Positions 16,452 to 26,126 of a DNA stretch of 64,000 nucleotides are shown here, piece after piece; the stretch's first letter is position 1, and every line of letters begins with the position of its first letter. Both the position numbers and the translations under genes were made by a program. The notes under the pieces are model-generated. The model was not told the DNA's origin. It saw only the letters and a list, made by a program, of their open reading frames with translations, and ran no database searches. Where the stretch lies: NCBI RefSeq assembly GCF_003260205.1, contig NZ_QERF01000003.1, positions 124,001 through 188,000 on the forward strand. The letters run 5' to 3'. Source of the stretch: Winogradskyella tangerina. Its GTDB lineage: Bacteria; Bacteroidota; Bacteroidia; Flavobacteriales; Flavobacteriaceae.

Positions 16452-17723
16452 TTAGAGGTCGAATCCGATATCTTTACGATAATACATCTTATCGAAGCAT
16501 AACAGATTTATGCTTTGATAAGATTTTTTTATGGCCTCTTCGTAATTACTGCCATAAGAAGTAATTGCCATTACACGGCCGCCTGAAGTTACTACTTTAC
16601 CATCGCGAGACTGTGCGCCAGCATGAAAAACAATAGAGTCTTTTACTTCATCTAGGCCAAAAATCTCTTTACCCTTCTCGTACGCTTCAGGATATCCACC
16701 AGACACAAGCATTATGGTAGTTGCTGCGCGATTATCAATTTCGATTTCGATTTCAGATAGAGTTCCTTTCGACATAGCTTCGAAAATATCTACCAGGTCA
16801 TTTTTAAGTCTGGGTAATACAACTTCTGTTTCAGGATCGCCCATTCGCACATTGTATTCTATCACCTTAGGATCGTCGCCCACTTTTATGAGACCAATAA
16901 ATATAAATCCAACATAGGGCAGATTATCTTTCTTTAAGCCTTCAACCGTAGGTTTTACAATTCGGTGTTCTATTTTATTTAGAAATTCTTCCGAAGCAAA
17001 AGGTACAGGTGAAACGGCACCCATTCCGCCGGTATTCAAACCTGTATCGCCTTCACCAATACGCTTGTAATCTTTGGCTGTTGGGAGGATTTTATAGTCT
17101 TTACCATCCGTTAAAACGAAACAACTCAACTCAATTCCGTCTAAAAATTCTTCAATAACAACCTTGGCGCTTGCATTCCCGAATTTGGCATCAACCAGCA
17201 TATTTTTTAATTCAGATTTTGCCTCGTCCAAATCCTGAATGATAAGTACGCCCTTACCTGCAGCTAATCCGTCGGCTTTCAAAACGTAAGGCGGCTGTAG
17301 AGTTTCTAAAAATTGGTAGCCTTCTTCAATATTGTCTTTGGTAAAACTGCTATAGGCTGCAGTCGGAATTTCATGACGCTTCATAAATTCTTTAGCAAAC
17401 TCTTTACTTCCCTCTAATTCGGCAGCGGCCTTTTGCGGTCCAATTACTGAAATCGATTTTAGGTCCTCGTCTGCTAAAAAATAATCATGAATGCCTTGTA
17501 CTAACGGATCTTCCGGCCCTACAACAACAAGATCGATATGGTGTGTGATTACAGCATTTTTTATGCCTTCAAAATCAGTGACAGAAATATTAAGGTTTGT
17601 TGCTATTTCGGCGGTTCCGGAGTTTCCTGGGGCTACAAATAACGAATCACATTTTTCACTTTGTGCAATCTTCCAGGCAAATGTATGCTCTCTTCCTCCA
17701 GAGCCTAGTACTAAAATATTCAT
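16452..17723 (-). CDS. purD: Phosphoribosylamine--glycine ligase
   Basis: 423-residue GAR synthetase, the second step of purine synthesis (phosphoribosylamine + glycine + ATP). The N-terminal MNILVLGSGGREHTFAWK, the ATP-grasp LKADGLAAGKGV, GGMGAVSP and the metal-binding RMGDPETEVVLPRL are all present. Length is normal. A possible promoter (TATTTTTG on the minus strand, 17749-17742) lies in the divergent gap. Confidence 0.97.
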   Translation of the reverse strand: MNILVLGSGGREHTFAWKIAQSEKCDSLFVAPGNSGTAEIATNLNISVTDFEGIKNAVITHHIDLVVVGPEDPLVQGIHDYFLADEDLKSISVIGPQKAAAELEGSKEFAKEFMKRHEIPTAAYSSFTKDNIEEGYQFLETLQPPYVLKADGLAAGKGVLIIQDLDEAKSELKNMLVDAKFGNASAKVVIEEFLDGIELSCFVLTDGKDYKILPTAKDYKRIGEGDTGLNTGGMGAVSPVPFASEEFLNKIEHRIVKPTVEGLKKDNLPYVGFIFIGLIKVGDDPKVIEYNVRMGDPETEVVLPRLKNDLVDIFEAMSKGTLSEIEIEIDNRAATTIMLVSGGYPEAYEKGKEIFGLDEVKDSIVFHAGAQSRDGKVVTSGGRVMAITSYGSNYEEAIKKSYQSINLLCFDKMYYRKDIGFDL

Positions 17724-17741
17724 GGCTTAATTTTGTTTGGG

Positions 17742-17749
17742 CAAAAATA
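17742..17749 (-). promoter_or_regulatory. Possible -7 element of purD
   Basis: TATTTTTG on the minus strand fits TAxxTTTG and ends 18 nt before the purD ATG. No clear -33 TTTG at the expected spacing. Confidence 0.3.
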
Positions 17750-17808
17750 ATTGGTTTTGATTTGAAAAAAGAATTAATTTTCGGAAACCTTTTTAGGCCT
17801 TAAAGATC

Positions 17809-19119
17809 TTGCAGTTATTCGATTTATCTCTTAAACTAAACGGCTTTGATATTGACAAAGCCAAGCGTGCTTTGTCTGATATTCAGGCGCTAAGCGATCT
17901 TGAATTCACCGAATACGTCGCTAACAAAAAAAGAGACATCGTTGCCTTTCATTTAGAGCATAATGACTTTTATAAGGGCTTTGCTAAAAATGCTAATGCT
18001 AACGACTGGCAATCTATACCTGTGATGACGAAACGTCACTTGCAACAACCCTTAGAAAATAGATTAAGCACTGGTTTTCATAAGAAAAACATCTACATAA
18101 ATAAGACCTCGGGGAGTTCTGGAGATCCGTTCATTTTTGCTAAAGATAAGTGGAGCCACGCGTTGACTTGGGCAGAAATTATCAACCGATTCTCTTGGTA
18201 TGGTATTGATTTCAATGCTTCAAAACAGGCGCGTTTTTATGGTATTCCATTAGATAAGAAAGGTTATTATAAGGAGCGTTTCAAGGATTGGTTGAGTAGT
18301 CGCTATCGGTTTTCTGTTTTTGACCTGAGCGATGCTGCTTTTTCACGAGCATTAAAAATCTTTAACTCCAAAAAGTTCGATTACATCAACGGGTATACGA
18401 GTCCGATCGTTCAATTTGCGAAATACCTTCAGCGGAACAATATTGTTCTAAGTACGGTTTGCCCAAGTTTGAAAGTGGCTATTGTTACTTCGGAGATGTT
18501 ATTCGATGATGACAAAGCTCTTTTGGAAGCGCAATTTGGTGTTCCGGTTGTTAATGAATATGGGGCTTCTGAATTAGATCTGATCGCGTTTCAGAATCCT
18601 TCAGATGAATGGCAAATGAATAGTGAAACCTTATATATTGAAATTTTAGATGATAAGGATCAGGTATTACCTTATGGTGAAGAAGGTCGAATCGTAATCA
18701 CTTCGCTCTACAACAAAGCGCACCCATTTATCAGATACGATATAGGTGATATTGGTGTTCTTGATGAGCAAAGTACGCTCAGAAAACCCATTTTAAAGAA
18801 GTTGATTGGTCGTACCAACGATATAGCTATTCTCCCAAGTGGAAAAACAGCAGCGGGTTTAACTTTTTACTACATCACCAAGAGTGTGATTGAAAATGAT
18901 GGCAATGTTTCTGAATTTATAATTGAACAAACAGCTTTAGATCAATTTGTCGTTAAATTTGTTAGTCGAGAGCCTTTGTCTGACGAGCAAAAAACCAAAA
19001 TATCAAAAGCCATGGAGCAGTATTTAGAACCAGGCATATTCATTTCATTTGAGCGCGTAGATGTTCTAGACCGATCGAAGTCGGGAAAATTAAAGCAGTT
19101 TACCTCCTATGTCAGCTAA
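17809..19119 (+). CDS. Phenylacetate-CoA ligase-like protein (CapK type)
   Basis: 436-residue member of the adenylate-forming ligase superfamily, CapK/PaaK-like type found in polysaccharide loci. It has the ATP-binding loop KTSGSSGDP (residues 99-107), VNEYGASE, the hinge region IRYDIGDIG and GRTNDIAI. It probably activates a carboxylic acid that decorates a sugar. No in-frame ATG occurs after the upstream stop, so TTG 17809 is the start. It begins the plus-strand edge of the glycan locus and overlaps the next gene by 11 nt. Confidence 0.85.
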   Translation: MQLFDLSLKLNGFDIDKAKRALSDIQALSDLEFTEYVANKKRDIVAFHLEHNDFYKGFAKNANANDWQSIPVMTKRHLQQPLENRLSTGFHKKNIYINKTSGSSGDPFIFAKDKWSHALTWAEIINRFSWYGIDFNASKQARFYGIPLDKKGYYKERFKDWLSSRYRFSVFDLSDAAFSRALKIFNSKKFDYINGYTSPIVQFAKYLQRNNIVLSTVCPSLKVAIVTSEMLFDDDKALLEAQFGVPVVNEYGASELDLIAFQNPSDEWQMNSETLYIEILDDKDQVLPYGEEGRIVITSLYNKAHPFIRYDIGDIGVLDEQSTLRKPILKKLIGRTNDIAILPSGKTAAGLTFYYITKSVIENDGNVSEFIIEQTALDQFVVKFVSREPLSDEQKTKISKAMEQYLEPGIFISFERVDVLDRSKSGKLKQFTSYVS

Positions 19120-20284
19120 AACCAAAGAAGATTTAATGATCATTACGAGTTATTTTCCGCCCGAAATCGGTGCGGCATCAAATCGTATTTTTCATTTGGC
19201 TGACGGTTTAAAAAACAGCTATAATGTGCATGTGGTAACACCGTTACCTAATTATCCTACCGGGAAAATTTTCAAAGATTATAAAGGAAAATTCAAAGCA
19301 AAATCAGAGGAGAACGGCATTATTATTAGCCGAATTTGGTTGTACGCTAGCAAGTCGAAAAATAAGTTCTTGAGGCTATTTGCGATGCTATCTTACAGCT
19401 TCAGTTTGATGTGGTTTTTTATGTGGAATAGAATTCCTAAAAAGGTCATCATTCAGTCTCCGCCATTACTTGTAGCATTTACTTGTGTATTCTTTTTAAG
19501 GTCTAAAAAAAGAAAAGTAATTCTGAATGTAAGTGATCTTTGGCCAAGTGCAGGTTACGAATTAGGCGCGCTGAAACTAAACTTTAGTTATAGGTTATTG
19601 CAAAAACTTGAAGCCTTCAATTACAAAAACGCAGATCTAATATTAGGACAGAGCAATGAAATACTAGCGCACATTAAGTCCATTACCAAAAAACCTGAGC
19701 TTTTTCTTTATCGTAATTTCCCTGATATTGAATTCAAGGAATTAAATGAATCATCCTCGGGCACAAACAGATTAAAAATTGTTTATGCCGGTCTATTAGG
19801 AGTAGCTCAAGGCATATTAAAAATGTGTCAAAATTTAAACTATGAAGGCATAGAACTTCATATTTATGGATCGGGAGCTGAAGAAGAAGCATTACAAAGT
19901 TTTATTGCTATCAATAAGGAACTCCCTATTGTGTTTCATGGACGCGTCGACCGATCAGAATTGCATAAAGAGCTCCTCAAATATGACCTTGCAATAATTC
20001 CACTACTTAATAGAATTTATGGTTCTGTGCCTTCAAAAATCTTTGAATATGCTAAACTAGGCTTACCTATGCTATATTTTGGTGGTGGAGAAGGCGAAAC
20101 CGTTATTACTGATCATCAATTAGGTTGGGTGGCTGGAGCTACAAATTATGAGCAATTAAATACAACAATCAAATCTATAGATAGGTCTCAGATCAACCTT
20201 CAAATGAAAGAGCGCATTCAGAAAACAGCTTATGAAAACTTTGATTTCGGGGTTCAATTAAAAAGCCTACAAACAGTACTTTAA
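19109..20284 (+). CDS. Glycosyltransferase family 4, WbuB-like
   Basis: 391-residue GT4 protein. The N-terminal acceptor domain begins MIITSYFPPEIGAASNRIFHLA and the C-terminal half has IVYAGLLGVAQG and the donor region VPSKIFEYAKLGLPMLYFGGGEG, as in WbuB-type transferases of O-antigen and capsule loci. It overlaps the CapK-like gene by 11 nt, so the two are translated together. Its end converges on wcaJ with a 4-nt overlap. Donor and acceptor are unknown. Confidence 0.9.
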   Translation: MSAKTKEDLMIITSYFPPEIGAASNRIFHLADGLKNSYNVHVVTPLPNYPTGKIFKDYKGKFKAKSEENGIIISRIWLYASKSKNKFLRLFAMLSYSFSLMWFFMWNRIPKKVIIQSPPLLVAFTCVFFLRSKKRKVILNVSDLWPSAGYELGALKLNFSYRLLQKLEAFNYKNADLILGQSNEILAHIKSITKKPELFLYRNFPDIEFKELNESSSGTNRLKIVYAGLLGVAQGILKMCQNLNYEGIELHIYGSGAEEEALQSFIAINKELPIVFHGRVDRSELHKELLKYDLAIIPLLNRIYGSVPSKIFEYAKLGLPMLYFGGGEGETVITDHQLGWVAGATNYEQLNTTIKSIDRSQINLQMKERIQKTAYENFDFGVQLKSLQTVL

Positions 20285-21636
20285 TACGCTTTGTCCTCGC
20301 CTTTTATCGCATTAATAAAGGTTTGAAAAATAATCTTGAAATCGAGTAGTAACGACCAATTTTCGATGTAAAAGATATCGTATTTAACTCTTCCGATTAT
20401 ATCTTTATCTGTTTCAACCTCACCTCTAAATCCACTTACTTGAGCCAAACCAGTAATACCAGGTTTTACAAAATGACGTACCATAAACTTATCGATCTTC
20501 TTAGCATACATGTTTGTATGACTCACCATGTGAGGTCTTGGGCCAACCACAGACATATCACCAAAAAGCACATTAAAGAATTGAGGTAGTTCATCTATGC
20601 TTGTTTTTCTGATAAACTTGCCCACTTTGGTAACGCGCTGATCGCCTCTGGTTGCCTGATACAGATGTGCGTCCTTATTGGGGGTCATTGAACGAAATTT
20701 ATAGCAATCAAATTCTCGATAGTTAAACCCATTTCGAGATTGTTTAAAAAATACAGGGCCTTTTGATTCTAATTTGATCAGTATAGCAATTAACGGGGTT
20801 AGCCATGATAAAACAAAGACTATCACAATACTTGAGAAAAGGATATCGAAAACACGCTTAATTATGGTGTTCACGGAGTCCTCTAATGGGATTGTTCTTA
20901 AGGTTAGAATTGGTATATAATCGTAATATTCGTAGCGTAGCTTTTTTGAATAGATCTCTTTACTGTCTGGAATAAATTTCAGGATCTTAAGGTTGTTATC
21001 TGCGAAATCAACGAGATCAGCAATTTGAGAATTTGTAAGTTCAGAAATTGAACAATAGATTTCATCTACACGTTCGTTAAGAACAAATTCGAAACATTCT
21101 TCTAGGGATAATTCTTTGTCTTTAAAGTTGAATGTTTTTTTATGCAGATACCCATACTCAGGGTTTTTATTGAAGAAATTTTCTAAGGCTAAGGTTTTTT
21201 TGTTGAGTCCAAAAATCACTGTTTTCCTGTAGTTTCCACCAAAAGAGACCCTATATTTCTGTAATAAATAATAGATCGCAAATTTAAAAATGGTGATAAG
21301 TAAAAAACAGAATAATGTGTATTTTACTATAGGTCTGGGGTAAATATCTAGTTCATGATAAAGCCCAGAAAAGGCAAAAACGAAAAGTGAGAACAAAATG
21401 GCCTGACCCACAATTAGTGCCAAAATATTTATTGGCCTTGTGTATCTATAAACTTGATAAAACTTAGAATATATGGACAACAGAACCCAGCCTAACGAAA
21501 TGAAAACCACAAATATTAAGGGCTCTTTGTCATTTACTAAATATAAAATTCCAACAGCGTTAATTATACTTAGATCAATTAAGTATGAAATAGGTCTTAA
21601 ATATCCTGAGTATCTACCGTGTTTAAATAAGCTCAA
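20281..21636 (-). CDS. wcaJ: Initiating sugar-phosphate transferase, WcaJ type
   Basis: 451-residue polyprenyl-phosphate sugar-1-phosphate transferase that starts repeat-unit synthesis on undecaprenyl phosphate. The N-terminal half has about five membrane helices and a cytoplasmic Rossmann-like region. The C-terminal bacterial sugar transferase domain (about 260-451) carries KRVFDILFS, CYKFRSM, SIDELPQFFNVLFGDMSVVGPRP and KPGITGLAQVSGFRGE. The transferred sugar is probably glucose or galactose phosphate by family, but this cannot be fixed here. It defines the locus as Wzx/Wzy-type. Confidence 0.92.
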   Translation of the reverse strand: MSLFKHGRYSGYLRPISYLIDLSIINAVGILYLVNDKEPLIFVVFISLGWVLLSIYSKFYQVYRYTRPINILALIVGQAILFSLFVFAFSGLYHELDIYPRPIVKYTLFCFLLITIFKFAIYYLLQKYRVSFGGNYRKTVIFGLNKKTLALENFFNKNPEYGYLHKKTFNFKDKELSLEECFEFVLNERVDEIYCSISELTNSQIADLVDFADNNLKILKFIPDSKEIYSKKLRYEYYDYIPILTLRTIPLEDSVNTIIKRVFDILFSSIVIVFVLSWLTPLIAILIKLESKGPVFFKQSRNGFNYREFDCYKFRSMTPNKDAHLYQATRGDQRVTKVGKFIRKTSIDELPQFFNVLFGDMSVVGPRPHMVSHTNMYAKKIDKFMVRHFVKPGITGLAQVSGFRGEVETDKDIIGRVKYDIFYIENWSLLLDFKIIFQTFINAIKGEDKAY

Positions 21637-21757
21637 ATCCTGAAACTAATTTGAAGAATGATTTGCTTGGCCAAAATCGCCTGACTAAATATAATCTAAA
21701 ATAAGGCTTAAAAAAACTTATTCTACTAAATGTTTAAATATAGAATAGAAGGCTGCT

Positions 21758-23056
21758 TTATCTTCCTATTGAGCTGTAAACGAAACCTTCCTTTTCCATA
21801 TCTTCCAAATCATATAAATTTCGACCATCAAAAATTACATGATTGTTCATTAGAGACTTCACCTTATTGAAGTCTGGCGTTCTAAAAATACTCCACTCCG
21901 TACAGATTACTAAAGCGTCTGCATCATTTAAGGTATCGTACATGTTACTGGCAAAGCTAATTTTATCACCAAGTTTACGCTTAACATTTGGCATCGCTTC
22001 CGGATCAAACGCTGTGATCTCAGCACCTTCATTCAATAACTCGTCAATCATATATAATGATGGCGCTTCTCTTATGTCGTCTGTTTCAGGTTTAAAGGCC
22101 AATCCCCAAACAGCAATTTTCTTTCCGTTTAAATTTTGATCAAAATAATTTTTGATTCTCGGTACTAAAATTGTTTTCTGTTTGTGATTAACATTAATTA
22201 CCGAATCTAATATTTTGAAATCGTAGCCAACATCCTGACCAGATTTGTGAAGTGCTTTTACATCTTTCGGGAAACAGGATCCACCATAACCAATACCAGG
22301 AAACAAAAAGCGTTTACCAATTCTTGAGTCAGTGCCCATACCAATTCTAACCTTGTCTACATCAGCGCCAACCATTTCGCAAAAGTTAGCAATCTCATTC
22401 ATGAAGGTAATTTTGGTAGCTAAGAAAGAGTTCGCTGCATATTTAGTAAGTTCAGCTGATCTTTCGTCCATCACAATTATTGGGTTCCCCGATCTTACAA
22501 AAGGCTTATATAGCTTTTTCATGACCTCAGTAGCGCGTTCAGAGCTCGAACCAATAACGATACGTTCAGGCTTTAAAAAATCATCCACAGCAAAACCTTC
22601 TCTTAAAAATTCAGGGTTTGAAACGACATCAAACTCTATATCTGTATGCTTAGCAATAGTTTCTTTTACTTTATCTGAAGTCCCTACAGGAACGGTACTT
22701 TTATCGATGACTACCTTGTAATTTTTAATCATCTTACCGATGTCTTCGGCAACACCTAAAATATACTTTAAATCAGCAGAGCCGTCTTCATCTTCAGGTG
22801 TAGGAAGCGCTAAAAAAATAACATCGGCAAATTCTAGTCCTTCGGCTAAAGAAGTTGTAAACGTTAAGCGTTTTGCTTTAATATTTCTTTCAAATAATAC
22901 ATCTAAGTGCGGTTCATAAATTGGAACTTCACCAGACTGCATTTTTTTTACTTTTTCTTGATCAATATCTACACAAAGGACTTCGTTACCAGTTTCTGCT
23001 AAACAAGTACCTGTAACTAATCCTACATAACCTGTACCTACTACTGAAATTTTCAT
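21758..23056 (-). CDS. ugd: UDP-glucose 6-dehydrogenase
   Basis: 432-residue NAD-dependent enzyme oxidising UDP-glucose to UDP-glucuronate. It has the N-terminal NAD motif VVGTGYVGLVTGTCLAETG, the catalytic Cys C261 in GIGYGGSCFPKDV, and the C-terminal WGLAFKPETDDIREAPS region. It supplies an acidic sugar precursor to the polysaccharide locus. A TACATTTG box 27 nt upstream suggests its own promoter. Confidence 0.96.
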   Translation of the reverse strand: MKISVVGTGYVGLVTGTCLAETGNEVLCVDIDQEKVKKMQSGEVPIYEPHLDVLFERNIKAKRLTFTTSLAEGLEFADVIFLALPTPEDEDGSADLKYILGVAEDIGKMIKNYKVVIDKSTVPVGTSDKVKETIAKHTDIEFDVVSNPEFLREGFAVDDFLKPERIVIGSSSERATEVMKKLYKPFVRSGNPIIVMDERSAELTKYAANSFLATKITFMNEIANFCEMVGADVDKVRIGMGTDSRIGKRFLFPGIGYGGSCFPKDVKALHKSGQDVGYDFKILDSVINVNHKQKTILVPRIKNYFDQNLNGKKIAVWGLAFKPETDDIREAPSLYMIDELLNEGAEITAFDPEAMPNVKRKLGDKISFASNMYDTLNDADALVICTEWSIFRTPDFNKVKSLMNNHVIFDGRNLYDLEDMEKEGFVYSSIGR

Positions 23057-23082
23057 GTTATGGTTTTAATTTGAGTTCGGGG

Positions 23083-23090
23083 CAAATGTA
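23083..23090 (-). promoter_or_regulatory. Candidate -7 element of ugd
   Basis: TACATTTG on the minus strand is identical to the -7 box of the atpB promoter and lies 27 nt upstream of the ugd ATG. The -33 region at the right distance reads TTTC instead of TTTG. Confidence 0.45.
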
Positions 23091-23147
23091 ATGAAGTAAA
23101 GTTATTTTTTAGAAATCTTTATCTTTATTTCGATTAACTATAAGCTT

Positions 23148-24347
23148 TTATAGTTCTTGCAACTTGCTAAACATCTTCGAAAGGATTTTATCTTTAGAAA
23201 ATTGGTCGATAACAAAATTTCTACAATAATCACCCCTGTTTTTCGCCTCCTCTTTGGTTAGTGATGTAAGCTTGTCTAAATGCCCAACTACGGCATTGGA
23301 ATAGTTGGAAAAATAATACCCTCCTTTAGAGGCTTCAAAAATAGATTTCACCTCAGATTTATCGTTTCCGATAATAATTGATGGTTTTGCACTAGCCATC
23401 ATTCCTAGAACCTTTGAGGGCATTACAGAATCTATGATTTCTGTCTTCTGAAATAAAATATGAACATCTGCACTGCAAAGTAAATCTGAAAGTTCATCGT
23501 AAGGAACCGGTGCATAAATGCTTACATGCTCTAACTCTTTTATCCGATCTGCAAGCCACTCTCTTTTAGATCCGTCACCGACTACAATGACCTCATATTT
23601 CTCGCTATCTATATCATTACAAAATTTCAAGAATACGCTCCAGTCTTGCTTATCTCCAATATTGCCCGAATATAGAATTGTTAGTTTTGAAGATTTAAGA
23701 TACCTATGTTGTTTAGATTGCTGAGGATCAATTTTATCTTCATCAATCCAATTAGGTAAATAGTATTGCTCAACAGACGTCTTATCTGATAATTTAGCCA
23801 ACATACTTTGGCTAATGGTACTAACGACATCAGCTTTAGAAAAAAGTCGTTTTTCTAATCTAAAAAGCAGGGAGGCGATGCCTTTTATTTTTTTACCCAA
23901 TCCTGTTTGAAACGCAGCATCAACCTCAAAGTCCTGAACATGCACCCATAGTTTTGCCTTATGTCTACGCTTAAGACGATTTCCTAACCATATATTGCTG
24001 GTAAATGGCACAATGGCTATAATTACATCGGCTTCCTTTAGCTTTCTTAAATTAAAGTAAGATCCAAATGTGAAATCTAAAATGTGGATTATTCTTTTAA
24101 GAAACGTGGGGTTATTGGGCACATATTGTTTATATCTGAAAACCTCTATACCATCTATATTTTCTCTTAAAAATCGTTTCTTGTTTCTGTAATTGTCATT
24201 AATCCTCCATTGAGGATAGTAAGGAAATCCCGTAATTACATTAATTTGGCACCCATGCTTTAGTAGATATTTTACCAGATCGGCATTATACAGCCCAATT
24301 GCTGTATCTTCTGGATAATAATTTGGAGAGATTAATGCAATTTTCAA
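23148..24347 (-). CDS. Glycosyltransferase family 4, WcaI/WbuB-like
   Basis: 399-residue GT4 enzyme. It starts MKIALISPNYYPEDTAIGLYNADL, a WcaI-like acceptor domain, and has the donor-site features ILYSGNIGDKQDWS and VMPSKVLGMMASAKPSI in the C-terminal half. It probably adds one sugar to the lipid-linked repeat unit on the cytoplasmic side. It lies upstream of ugd on the same strand. No membrane helix was seen. Linkage and donor are unknown. Confidence 0.9.
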   Translation of the reverse strand: MKIALISPNYYPEDTAIGLYNADLVKYLLKHGCQINVITGFPYYPQWRINDNYRNKKRFLRENIDGIEVFRYKQYVPNNPTFLKRIIHILDFTFGSYFNLRKLKEADVIIAIVPFTSNIWLGNRLKRRHKAKLWVHVQDFEVDAAFQTGLGKKIKGIASLLFRLEKRLFSKADVVSTISQSMLAKLSDKTSVEQYYLPNWIDEDKIDPQQSKQHRYLKSSKLTILYSGNIGDKQDWSVFLKFCNDIDSEKYEVIVVGDGSKREWLADRIKELEHVSIYAPVPYDELSDLLCSADVHILFQKTEIIDSVMPSKVLGMMASAKPSIIIGNDKSEVKSIFEASKGGYYFSNYSNAVVGHLDKLTSLTKEEAKNRGDYCRNFVIDQFSKDKILSKMFSKLQEL

Positions 24348-24381
24348 TATACTAGTTTAAATTTTTGGGTGCGAAACTTAT

Positions 24382-25233
24382 TTAGTTTCTCGACCATTCT
24401 TTTTCAAATGACATGATCTCATTTTCAGTATAAAAGAACTTTACAAATTTAGAGTTTAGCATTTTATCAATATAGCCTTTCTCCAACTTTATATTCTGTT
24501 TAAATTCTTTATACTCGCTGTAGTAATTTTTTTGAGCACCAACATTCTTGTTCTTTAATTCAAATTGTTTTAAGCCTAAAAACTCTTTTATGATTTTTTC
24601 TTTTGCTTGATCCTCCAAGTCGACTCGTAATAGAAGAATGTTATAGTTATTCGATTTTAGGATTTGATATTTTTTTTCTTTCGGAAAAGCAGTTTCGTAA
24701 ATATCGGTATTTAAGCTCTGATTAAACTCTTTATCAAACCACAACAAAGGTGTTTCGTGATCGTAAATATTATAAAATAAATCAATTAATTCTTCGGTAT
24801 TAGAATAGTTGACTAATCTGGTGTAATGTTCTTTATTTTGAAAGAAGGCAGAAATGTTTCTTTCTATTGGGTTTCTTACCATAGAGATCACATAAACTGG
24901 GCGTTTATTTGATTTAATAAACATATTGAATAACCTTATGCCTCTTTTGTCGACGACCTTAGATTCTACCTCTCCTGTTTTTTTATAGATGGATTCATGA
25001 ACCTCTTGAATATATTTTTTGTTGAGGCGGTGAACGTGATAAACAATTAAATTCTTTTCCTTTAGGCTGTAATAAATCGAAGAAGAAGCGACCTTTCCCA
25101 TTTGATAAATTAGGACCAGGTCTTTTTTCAAAATATTATATTTAAGATAATTAAGAATATCTTGAAGAAAAAAACCTACTGCCCTTAGCCACGAGTTTCT
25201 TAATTTGTCTTTTAGTTTCTTGTTCATTTTCAT
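24382..25233 (-). CDS. Putative sulfotransferase (capsular polysaccharide type)
   Basis: 283-residue protein with sulfotransferase features: a 5'-phosphosulfate-binding loop-like QMGKVASSSIYYSL (residues 44-57) after a hydrophobic strand, and a 3'-phosphate-binding-like VRNPIERNISAF (119-130) with R120 and S128. Families with this pattern are annotated as sulfotransferases or putative capsule synthesis proteins. The donor would be PAPS, and cysN, cysD, cysC and cysQ lie in the same locus. The first helical part (about 12-35) may sit on the membrane. The acceptor sugar is unknown, and overall similarity to characterised enzymes is low. Confidence 0.68.
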   Translation of the reverse strand: MKMNKKLKDKLRNSWLRAVGFFLQDILNYLKYNILKKDLVLIYQMGKVASSSIYYSLKEKNLIVYHVHRLNKKYIQEVHESIYKKTGEVESKVVDKRGIRLFNMFIKSNKRPVYVISMVRNPIERNISAFFQNKEHYTRLVNYSNTEELIDLFYNIYDHETPLLWFDKEFNQSLNTDIYETAFPKEKKYQILKSNNYNILLLRVDLEDQAKEKIIKEFLGLKQFELKNKNVGAQKNYYSEYKEFKQNIKLEKGYIDKMLNSKFVKFFYTENEIMSFEKEWSRN

Positions 25234-25352
25234 TTAAGTAATCAAAAAGTATTGAATACAAATCTCTTTCGAAAGAGGCTTAATAACAGTATTTAAAACG
25301 TATTGGCGGGGCATACAAGTATAATAATCAGGTAATAAAAACGGTCCTTGTG

Positions 25353-26126
25353 CTAAATAATTTGTCTATTTGCTATACGCTCATTTAGATTTCGCTTAAC
25401 AAAAACTTCTAGTTTTCCACCAACAGTATAATCTATAATTTCTATTCCCTTTTCATCAAAAGTTTGCTTTGCAATTTCATATTGTACTTCGCTGTGCTCT
25501 AGATTTGGCGTTCCCCAAATTTGATTTTTAAAATAGTCTTTAGAGAAATGATTCATATCCTCACCTTCAAATTTTTTGTAAGTCTGATTTTTACCTTCAA
25601 ATTTATAGCTGTGATCGATACCTACAATTGAAACTTTTTGTGGATTCAAATAATTAGCGATTTGAAGACAAGGGTAAGACACGGTTACACCATTAGCAAT
25701 TGTCTTTTTTATATCATCAGAAAAATCATCCTTGCTATGAAAATTTAATACAAATACATTTTTCCGCTTTTTAATGCCCAGATATATCGCACGAGGTGGG
25801 ACAAACAAAATGGTGTCCGTGGTATTAAAGAACTCTTTGTTTTGCCATAAAACACTGCCATTAACACAAACTATTATATCTGGCCTCCAGGCTGTTTTAT
25901 CGTAAATTAAGTTAATCTTATTCATCCCAATACTAATGTGGTCGGAAAAGGCTTCAAAATCTGTTTGGTTAAGACTTGGCCCATTACCAACAATAAGCAC
26001 TGGTTTATTTAACATATTATCTAATAAACTCCACTGATTGCGCTTTTTAAGAAAAGAAAAAATTACTTTATCAACAATATCCCTAATCGGTTTACTCTTC
26101 TTTACAAGTTTATCAAACAACTTCAT
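25353..26126 (-). CDS. GT42/DUF115-like putative glycosyltransferase
   Basis: 257-residue protein with a Rossmann-like start KPVLIVGNGPSLN (residues 41-53) and later NGVTVSYPCLQIANYL and VSIVGIDHSYKFEG. This pattern occurs in GT42 sialyltransferases (CstII type) and DUF115/Maf proteins, both linked to CMP-activated nonulosonic acids. The locus also encodes a CMP-sugar synthetase, so transfer of a CMP-activated acidic sugar is my preferred function. It overlaps the upstream wzy-like gene by 4 nt. The main alternative is an uncharacterised DUF115 phosphotransfer enzyme. Confidence 0.6.
   Translation of the reverse strand: MKLFDKLVKKSKPIRDIVDKVIFSFLKKRNQWSLLDNMLNKPVLIVGNGPSLNQTDFEAFSDHISIGMNKINLIYDKTAWRPDIIVCVNGSVLWQNKEFFNTTDTILFVPPRAIYLGIKKRKNVFVLNFHSKDDFSDDIKKTIANGVTVSYPCLQIANYLNPQKVSIVGIDHSYKFEGKNQTYKKFEGEDMNHFSKDYFKNQIWGTPNLEHSEVQYEIAKQTFDEKGIEIIDYTVGGKLEVFVKRNLNERIANRQII

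Noticed and set aside
25264-25277. Perfect palindrome CTCTTTCGAAAGAG in the gap upstream of the sulfotransferase-like gene
   Set aside because: Has no loop or T-run for a terminator and no known regulator motif; a single 14-bp palindrome could be chance.
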